Below are positions 56,458 through 64,000 of a stretch of DNA of 64,000 nucleotides, piece after piece; the first letter of the stretch is position 1; every line of letters starts with the position of its first letter. This stretch comes from Zarea fungicola. Taxonomy: Eukaryota > Ascomycota > Sordariomycetes > Hypocreales > Cordycipitaceae. The DNA lies in NCBI GenBank assembly GCA_900169235.1, contig FWCC01000054.1, positions 62,001-126,000 of the forward strand, read 5' to 3'. The translations under genes were made by a program, and so were the position numbers. The notes under the pieces are model-generated. The model searched no databases. It was not told the origin of the DNA and saw only the letters and a list, made by a program, of their open reading frames with translations.

Positions 56458-59258
56458 CTAACCCCAAAGAGGCGCCGTCACTTCCACGGCGCGCTCCACG
56501 ACGGCACGCACACGATCCGCGAACACGGGCTTGTTGCTATCCACCTCGAGGTCTTCGAGCCACACCGTCGCCGTCATGCTGTCCACCTTGATCGAGACAC
56601 CCGGGACAGGAATCCCCAGCTTGTGCAGGCGCTCAATTTCCTTGCGCTGCCTCTCCTTGAGGGCGACCTCCGCTCCTTCCTCTTTGCCCTGCGCTTGCTG
56701 GGATTCATCTTCCACGTCCATTGCGTCGTCGGGTTTCTCATCATCACCGGCGCCGCTGTGCGGTGGTGATGGCAGTGCGGGCAGGTCCGGCAGTCGCGGC
56801 GTCTCGATCGGTGCGACATTGTCGGCGCCAAACTGTGCCTCGAGGAACCAGAGTAACCGCTCCAGACGGTCTTGCGAGGAAATGTGCGCGTGTGGGTTGG
56901 CATCTGGCAGTGTGTTGCTGTCCTTGCCGCTGTCACTCTTTTCGTCCGTCTCGATTGGGGGTGTCGAGTGCGCGTGACCGCACTTGCCGGACGATTTCTT
57001 GACAGCGGCCGGCGAGCTCTCGACGGAGAAGAGCACTGCCATGACTGAGTCGGCGATGCCGTCATTAAGCATGTTGCCCTCCCACTCGAGCTCCACTTCG
57101 CCGTTTGTACGGTAGCGCACCGTCACGCACCCCATGACGAGGTACGCTGCCACGAGCTTGGCAACCTCCTCATCAGCAGCCTCTTCGGGATTGTATTCTT
57201 GGTCCTCCTCGTCCTCCATGATCCTGCCAGCGCCGTTGGCCTCGGCATTGTCCTTTGCGCGGCGCATCTCGGGTAGCTCCTCGACGGTGCCGAATGTGCC
57301 TTCCAGCGCCCACTTGATGAGATCAATACCCGCAGCGCTCAGTGTCAGACGCTGCTTGCAGGTGATTGTTGTGGTATTGAGGCCTGCGTATTCGCGAAGG
57401 TCCTCCGGCGCCATGAGGGATAGCTTAAAGTCGTTTTGCACGAGAACGCCGGTGACGAGAGGGCCTCCAGCAGCGCCACTGATGTCGACATCTTGATCTC
57501 CACCAGATACAGCAATTCGGCGCGGCGGCGGTATCGAGGCGAGCTTGCCAACAACCTTTGCGATCTTGTCTGCTTTGAAGGGAATCCGCAGCTCTTCCGT
57601 GTTGCGGGGCGAGTATACCTTAACTTTGGCTGTCTTGGCAGCATTGAGGGACAGAAGTTTGGACTTGAGACGCATCATGTTTGTCTGCTCACCATGAACC
57701 AGAATCTATAAAGAGTGTTAGTATCTCTAAAAATAGTACGCAGAACAAAAGTCGGTGGCATACTACTACTGGTGCAGCAACTTCCTCGATAAACTCGCGA
57801 TTTTCAACACCGTCGACATGGGCGGCAAAGGAGTATTCTTGGACACTACAGCGCATGGGAATCATGACCTTTTCGCCATCTCCGCCTGGCGCTCGGCGGG
57901 CACCGGCGATGCTACGCGACATGACGGCTTGAATTTGTTCCGGCTCCTTCATAATTTGGCGCGCCATGGTTCCTTCGACGCTATAGCCAGTAATGATGAC
58001 ACCATTCTTGTCGCTCGGCGCCCAGCGCTCGAAGAGCTCGCGGCTCACCCCGTTTTGCAGCATACCAGGACTGGCCAGCATAACACATCCGCCCACATCG
58101 TCGAAACGATCCAGGTTCTTTAATGATCGAATGTACTTGAAATCCCAGGGACCGCCTGCGCCAATCCCTCCGGAAGATTCCGCCTCAGCCATTCGTTCTC
58201 TGAAAAGTCGCTTGATGTTGTCATTCATAGCACCAACGTATGTTTGATAAATCAGCATACACTTTTTAGCCAGATTACTCGCGTAGTATATGGGATATTT
58301 TTGAAACTCGGGATGCTTCCCCCAATATTCGTCCAAGATAAGGAGGAGCTCTTGTGCTCGTCCAAGGGCAAACACTGGTAGCAGTGCGCGGCCGCCTCTG
58401 TTTAGAATATTCGTAATAGATTTCATGAGAGCAAGCTCACGTTCTATGCGTGGAACGTGGGAGGCGATACCATACGTGGATTCTGTAATCAAGACATCAA
58501 TTTTGACGCCCTTGGGAACTTCTGCCGAGACCAAATGTCTGTCCTGCTCTCGCGAGTAATCGCCTGTGAAGAATATGTTGAGCCCGGCAATCTCAATGAG
58601 GAACATGGCAGCGCCCAAAACATGACCGGCTGGATAGGGTGTGATTCGAATGGAGGATATTGTGTGTGTGGTATGGTAATCGATGGCTTCGATTTGGGGG
58701 AATGTGTTTAAATGATCTTGTTCGGTATATAGTGGTTGTGTCGTTTGGTTGGCGGATGTGTTGCCAACACGAACGCTATCTTGGATAAGCCACTTATAGA
58801 TGGCCTTGGTTGGATGTGTCATGAACACTCGTCCCCGAAAATTCGTCTTTGCGAGAACATATGGCAGGGAAGCTGCGTGGTCTATGTGAAAACTAGCCTT
58901 GCTGTGAGCGGATGGTGGCACTCAAAAGGATCCCGCCTCAACGGCGCATAACTCACTGGCTTATAAGTAATACATCAACGGTACTCAGATCGAAATCGTC
59001 ATAGAAAGGAAGAGCTGCAAGGCCATCGTATGCAGGATGCTGGCCAGCGTCGAGCTGCGACAAGTTAGATTCCGAGGCAATGTTTGCGCACAAAGCTTTT
59101 CCTACCATGACTGTTTTCCCTTTGTATTGAATAATGTGGCATGACCTCCCGACTTCATTACCGCCTCCTAAGCACAGGAAAACAAGTTCATCCGAAGGAT
59201 CGACCGGCTCATCAGCCGCCGTCGCGTTCATAGCTGCCGCCTTGCGTTTGGAAGCCAT
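56458..59258 (-). CDS. ysh1: mRNA 3'-end endonuclease Ysh1/CPSF73
   Basis: The metallo-beta-lactamase/beta-CASP nuclease of the cleavage and polyadenylation factor. Exons on the minus strand are 59258-59106, 59054-58957, 58892-57764 and 57705-56458, giving 875 aa. The splice between exons 2 and 3 builds the zinc motif HFHIDHAASLPYV. Others are FLCLGGGNEVGRSCH, FFTGDYSREQDRHL, ITESTYG, GRAQELLLILDEYW and VIITGYSVEGTMAR. The 51-nt first intron (GTAGGA to CGCAG) contains no stop in frame, so an unspliced reading is also open but interrupts VM-LDAGQHPAYDG. The C-terminal domain is acidic. It is divergent from TAF4. Confidence 0.96.
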
Positions 59259-59835
59259 GATTGCGCGTTTGGACCATAACAGAGCCAAATACTAGCAACG
59301 GACAAATTTACACCAGATGTATTAAGGCCGCGTGACAAGAAAATATCAAACTGACATCAGTAACTTGTAGTAGTATTGTCAAAAAAATAAATTTGTTCAA
59401 AGCCCGAAAGTAGAGCTTCGCGAAGGCCGCGGTTAATGGTCGGCCAGAGCCCAGTGAAGCAAGCTCCAACTCACGTGACTTCAAATTTCCAACTGCCCCG
59501 ACTTCCGCGACACGCATCTTCCGACCTACCACTTATGCTCCCTAGCCGACCTTGTCTTTGAATCGATTGCGACACACTCCAGCATCCCTTTTCGTGCGCC
59601 GCCCTGTAGCATACGCTGTCAACCAACATCTTCTCCACGGACGAGACGCAACTCAATTTACGAAACCGCGATAATCCCCTACAAAAGGTGGCGCGTCGAA
59701 TGGGACGACCAGCATCCGACGTGACGGGCTTCGTTGCCTGCTAAATGCACCATCGCACCGGCGCCGCTTGCCGTGTTCCCTCTTCGCGCGCGCTCTATCA
59801 AGTATCGCAGAGCTTTGCGCCTGAGCAGCATCATC
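59259..59835. promoter_or_regulatory. Divergent promoter of YSH1 and TAF4
   Basis: About 580 bases between outward-facing start codons. GC-richer toward TAF4. The frame open upstream of the TAF4 ATG starts at TTG and lacks conservation. No further gene. Confidence 0.5.
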
Positions 59836-61779
59836 ATGGCCCAACCGCAGCCCCAGTCGCAGATGCCTGCGCGGGCGTATTCGCCTCCACAGCCCTCCCC
59901 TTCGCCAGCCGGCGCTCAGTCAGGTTATGCGCTGCCACCCAATAAACGAGCCGGAGCAGCATCACAACCAGGGTCGCCCTACCCGGGGTCGCCATACGCC
60001 CAAAGCCCGGGGGCAGCTGGTAGCCCTCTGGCAGCCGGCTCGCCTGGGTATGGGCAAACGCCGGCTGCTCAAGGAGTCTACAACACGCCATATACAAACG
60101 GACAATCTACGCCGGTTTACAATGTAGCCGAGGCTCGAGCTGCGGCTGCGGCGGCTGCAGCATCAGCGGCCGCTTCGCCAATGCAGCAACACCAACATAT
60201 TCCCGTGACGATGACGCCATACACGAATGCAACGCTTACGCCTGCTCCTCAGCATGGACAGCAGCACATGCAACAGAATATCATGGGGCCACCGCAAAGA
60301 CCAGCTGAGCGGCCGGTCAAGGACTACGAGTACGATGTCACAGATTCTCTGGCAGGAACTGGTATCGACCTGCGCGCTGAAGAGCAATACATGTCGGAAT
60401 TGTATTCCAATGCAATGGAAGGCAGTTCCGATGCGCGCACAGGCTTTGCTGCCCAGCCGCCGACAGGGCCGTCTTCGTTCTATGGTGCTGGCCCAGCAAG
60501 CCAGCCGGCGGAGGCAATCCAGGACCAAACCCAGCGAGATTATGAGGCTCAAGCTGCTCAGCGTGCCTGGACCGAATCTTCCATGAGATTAGCCGCCCAG
60601 AGGACCCAGGAAATAGCAAGTCCTTTCCTTTTGGTGGCGATCATGCATAGGCGAGCAGAGAAAATTGCTCGCGAGCACCACATCGGACTCAACCTTGAGC
60701 TTCGTAACAATACTTACACAGCGGGAAAGTTGAGATATCCGGAGCAGTTTCCGACGCCAACTGTCAACGTCAAGACTCAAACTGGGCCGGACTCGGCAAC
60801 TGTCACCACCACTGGTTCATTCCTACCCCAGGACGCTTTCTTGGTTGATCAATTTGCGCTGCTGTCAATAGCGACCAAACAGCGACTACGAGAGTTGATT
60901 GAGGACGCTAATGCAATCGCTTTGAATCGACAGAGAACATCACACGGTGATGTGCCAGAAGAATGGTCGCCTGCTGCCGCGCCCATGAACAAGGAGGTTC
61001 TGGAGCTGGTAGATGCCCCGAATGAAAATGGAGTCTCGGAAGCTGACAATGGCTCGTTGAAGCGTAAGTCCAAGATTTGATAGCCACTCAATATCAAGCT
61101 AACGTGCTGTAAAGGTACCGCTGATCAAGCCAACGGCGAATCAAATACGAAACCTGCGAAATTGCCGAAGATTTCTTCGTACATGACGGTCACTATGCGC
61201 GAACTGGCGAAGCAAGAGCGCGAGTGGGAAGAAGCTCGTTTGCGGAGACGGCAGAAGAGAAAAGATGGCACAATTGAAATCACGACTGCTGGGTCAAGAT
61301 CAGGCAGCGTAGCGCCTGGAACGCCCGGATCCGTCGCGCCAGAGTCAGACAAGGCCATGACGAAGAAGGAACAGAAGAAGAATCAAGCCCTAAAGGTTGC
61401 AGAAGCCAACAGCCACGCCAACCAGAACATGACGAGTAGCATGTTTGCCGGGTTAGGTGGTAAAAGCGGGCTATTTGGCAAGAGTAAGCGCAAGACGTAC
61501 GATTGGATGAACGTCGGTCGGGGTGGCAGCGGCGCGAGCACACCTACCAAGATAACGGGTGATGGTCCAAAGTCCATGAATGGTATTCCACAAGCGATGC
61601 CAAACAACCTGGCGCTGACGACTGAGGGGCGAAACCGGCTTGGTACCTGGCGCGAGGACAAGGGAAAGGGCAAGAATATTCAGCTGCGAGACTGGATCAC
61701 AGTACTGGAGCGAGATGGACGAGAAGCACAACCACTCCAGCAAGCATACCTGAGGCTGGATTCCTCAACCCCCAAATAA
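59836..61779 (+). CDS. taf4: TFIID subunit TAF4
   Basis: A TFIID subunit that pairs with TAF12 through a histone fold. Exons are 59836-61063 and 61115-61779, giving 630 aa. The first 170 residues are Pro/Ser/Gln/Ala-rich, with a run of 8 Ala. The TAF4 domain starts near DYEYDVTDSLAGTGIDLRAE and continues with EIASPFLLVAIMHRRAEKIA. The second exon is highly basic (LAKQEREWEEARLRRRQKRK) and ends with IQLRDWITVLERDGREAQPL, the TAF4 C-terminal signature. The intron has donor GTAAGT, a GCTAAC branch site and acceptor AAAG. The Ala run and repeats of SPG/GSP are prone to length change. Confidence 0.93.
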
Positions 61780-62281
61780 GCGCCGTGTATTTATGTATCG
61801 CGAGGAGGATGAAGGGAGGGTTATCTGGAAAGCAAACAAGGCTGCGTCTCCATCTTTTTTTTTTTTAAAAAAAAAAATCTTTCTACGGTGTATTTTATTT
61901 AGCCCGGCGTTTTTCTACCTTTTGTTTTTTGAGGGCATTTGGGATTGTTTTCTGCTATGGGAGCGCCCGTCAGCCGCTCGCTACATACAGATGAAGAAGA
62001 GGGAAATCATAGCTTTCAGGGTAAGGGGATAGCTGAAGCCAGATGCATGGGAGTACCGGATGGGGCATACAAGAGACAAAACAGAGTAGCTCTTGCGAAG
62101 TTGAAAATAATAAAAAGACTTCAGTCACACTGCCCCAAATTTGGACTCTGTCATAAAATGGCGACATTGTTATGAACCACTGCAAAAGTGGACCACGCAT
62201 GCCATACATGGGAGCTACATACTCATACACTCTTGGATGTGACTCATCAGAAATGGCGATAGCTGTACGACAGTCACCTCT
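61780..62281. other. Intergenic, TAF4 3' region
   Basis: Poly-T and poly-A runs at 61855-61878. No gene seen. Confidence 0.55.
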
Positions 62282-63355
62282 ATGCATGGACTTGAAGGTT
62301 GATGTTAATATGGAATCTTTTAGGCAGTCGGACAAATATGCTCTACAGCCTCTTTAAAGGGGAACCTGGAACAGTGTGTTGCGTTGGTAGCCAAAGCCGC
62401 GGCTGGCGGAGCCAAGGTATGCAGCAGGCCATCAAGAGACTCTCGTTCCGGAGACTATCCACTGATGTATAAATAGCTACTCTTCCTCCCTGAAGCATCT
62501 GACTACATTGCGCCAGATGCAAAGACCTCTCTCGAGCTGGCACAACCACAATCATCGTCGCCCTTTGTGCTAGGTCTCCGCGCGGCTGCCAAATCCCATG
62601 GCGTCGCCGTGCACGTAGGTATTCACCACATGCCTCATCCACGAGATGAGGCTAGCGGCAGCAACGCAAGGAGAATGCTGAACCGGGCACTATACATTAC
62701 ATCGGATGGCGAGATTGCCGATGCAGCCACCTATGACAAGTTGCATGTCTTCGACTACGGCACACTGCGGGAGAGCGCTACCGTGCAACCTGGCTCCCGT
62801 CTCACAGCGCCTTTTGACTCACCCGTTGGTCGAATAGGCAGTCTCATCTGCTTTGACCTGCGCTTCGTCGAGTCGGCGCTGGCGCTGGCGCAACCTGGCC
62901 GCAACAGTCCGTGGCACGCCACGCCCGCGCAGATCCTGACGTATCCAAGCGCTTTTACGCTCCGGACGGGCGAGGCACACTGGGAGACGCTGCTGAGGGC
63001 GCGCGCGATTGAGACGCAGAGCTGGGTTGTGGCCGCGGCTCAGGTCGGGCGGCATAATGAGAAGCGGGCGAGCTACGGCCGGAGTATGGTGTTCGACCCA
63101 TGGGGCCGGGTAGCCGTGTCGCTCGGCGGCGTCTCTGATGCGCAAGGGACCGCAGCGGAGGGGGCGGCAGGCGGGATTGGCTTTGTGGATATTAATCTCG
63201 GGGAGTGGCAGAGGGTGAGGCGTGAGATGCCGTTGCAGCGTCGCGTGTAAGTTGGCTTTTCATGTCGGTTCGTCACCGGCCTCTCTCATTTACTAATAAC
63301 TTTTTTGCATGCGAACAGCGATATTTATTATCCCGAACATGGAGGCAGTCTTTAG
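62282..63355 (+). CDS. Nitrilase-superfamily amidohydrolase (Nit1/Nit2 type), N-terminus uncertain
   Basis: A carbon-nitrogen hydrolase. Well-supported exons are 62349-62416, 62477-63246 and 63319-63355. Family landmarks are LLFLPEASDYIAP (catalytic Glu), YDKLHVFDYG (Lys), GSLICFDLRFVESALAL (Cys), TYPSAFTLRTGEAHWETLLR and RARAIETQSWVVAAAQVGRH; the end is DIYYPEHGGSL. These fit the deaminated-glutathione amidase/Nit2 group. The 5' end is unclear. One model starts at ATG 62282, with a 16-nt exon before GTTGAT, giving 296 aa. The sequence from ATG 62255 (MAIAVRQ) resembles the usual MAIAVGQ start better but is out of frame by one base, so a small deletion is possible. The last intron donor is GTAAGT. 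Confidence 0.85.
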
Positions 63356-64000
63356 GCGTTAAAGCAGTGTAAACATCCACGGGCACGCGCACCTGTGATG
63401 TGGGAGATTTTCAGATCGAACTGCAGTTATATACAGAAGAATCTGGTAAGGTACTCAAGTGATGGACAATCTATCTACTCCAGAGAGATCTGGAGATTCC
63501 TAGTACCTATATAGGCAGTGTGATGGCAGTAACCATGTAGCTAGCACACAGCAGTGAATGCACAGCTAGCTCACCGCTGTGTTCACCGACGGGTAGTAGG
63601 CGCCGAGGCTGCATCTCAATTTATACAGCCTCATCGTGTGGGTGGAAACTCATGCATGCTCCCAATGTCAGATATTGAAGAATGAGACAAAAGACAGTTT
63701 TTAAATATAGTGGCGGGCTGAGTGGCGGGCTGCAACGTATTATATTCCCTGCGGCCCCAGCAGCGAAGCCTGTCAGCGTCATCGCCCCAGCAATAATAAG
63801 CTGTGGTCCCGCGCAAAGTAGCAGAGTATATATATCCGGATATTCCCCAGAGATGAGATGGTAAAAGGTGCCAATTTGCGCTGGGCTTGCGCGAGTACTA
63901 ACTTTCACTATCAATGGCCACGCTGTATTGTCTCTCCCAGCATGATTGAGTTAGCTAGCACTAGTTGGCGACATCCCTATTTCCCACCACCCACAATGAA
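63356..64000. other. Intergenic to window end
   Basis: No gene seen. A 12-base direct repeat (AGTGGCGGGCTG, two copies) lies at about 63710-63733. A minus-strand frame at 63621-63914 has hydrophobic stretches but no family match. Confidence 0.5.

Noticed and set aside
63621..63914. 97-codon minus-strand frame with hydrophobic segments
   Set aside because: No family match, no partner exon, and it overlaps a tandem repeat.

Overview
This is a contig from a filamentous ascomycete. I infer a Sordariomycete, probably Hypocreales. Almost every gene has short introns (about 45-260 nt) with GTNNGT-type donors, CTAAC/CTGAC branch sites and TAG/CAG/AAG acceptors. The proteins resemble those of filamentous fungi (HET domain protein, UMTA/LaeA-type methyltransferase, ING/PHD protein with long low-complexity tails). 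Exon boundaries were found by reading splice signals, keeping codon phase and comparing with remembered family consensus. No similarity search was run.

Layout. 0-2.2 kb: 3' end of an Irc3-like helicase, then decayed ankyrin repeats. 2.4-4.9 kb: an aldo/keto reductase convergent with deoxyhypusine synthase (DYS1). 5.8-11.6 kb: a large SANT-domain corepressor (Snt1/NCoR type) whose start codon appears split by an intron. 12.4-14.8 kb: DASH subunit DAD1 convergent with RHO4. 15.8-17.9 kb: a damaged or oddly spliced BTB/POZ gene, then elongin C. 17.9-20.7 kb: gene-poor. 20.7-23.9 kb: a seven-exon methyltransferase and an FMN reductase. 24.4-26.3 kb: lariat debranching enzyme DBR1. 26.6-29.2 kb: a HET domain protein with ankyrin repeats inserted inside the HET domain. 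29.8-32.7 kb: MOB1, an intron-containing tRNA-Ala(AGC) and mitochondrial OSCP. 33.5-37.1 kb: a GH63-like YMR196W-family protein, divergent from a cis-prenyltransferase (38.4-39.7 kb). 40.5-44.1 kb: an ING/PHD protein and RLP24. 44.1-50.5 kb: gene-poor, with a short-chain dehydrogenase pseudogene. 50.5-63.4 kb: an LRR/F-box-like protein, V-ATPase subunit a, YSH1 divergent from TAF4, and a nitrilase-family hydrolase.

Most genes are core housekeeping: RNA processing (DBR1, YSH1), transcription and chromatin (SNT1-like, TAF4, ING/PHD), ribosome assembly (RLP24), mitosis and cytokinesis (DAD1, MOB1, RHO4), energy and acidification (OSCP, V-ATPase a), hypusination and dolichol synthesis. Accessory or decaying material lies in three places: 1.1-2.2 kb, 15-29 kb and 44-50 kb. 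I see no secondary-metabolite cluster, intact transposon or viral insertion. The most distinctive items are the ankyrin-split HET domain, the two divergent promoters filled with CCTAGG palindromes, the tRNA boxed by an inverted repeat, and several introns that keep the frame open or split start codons.
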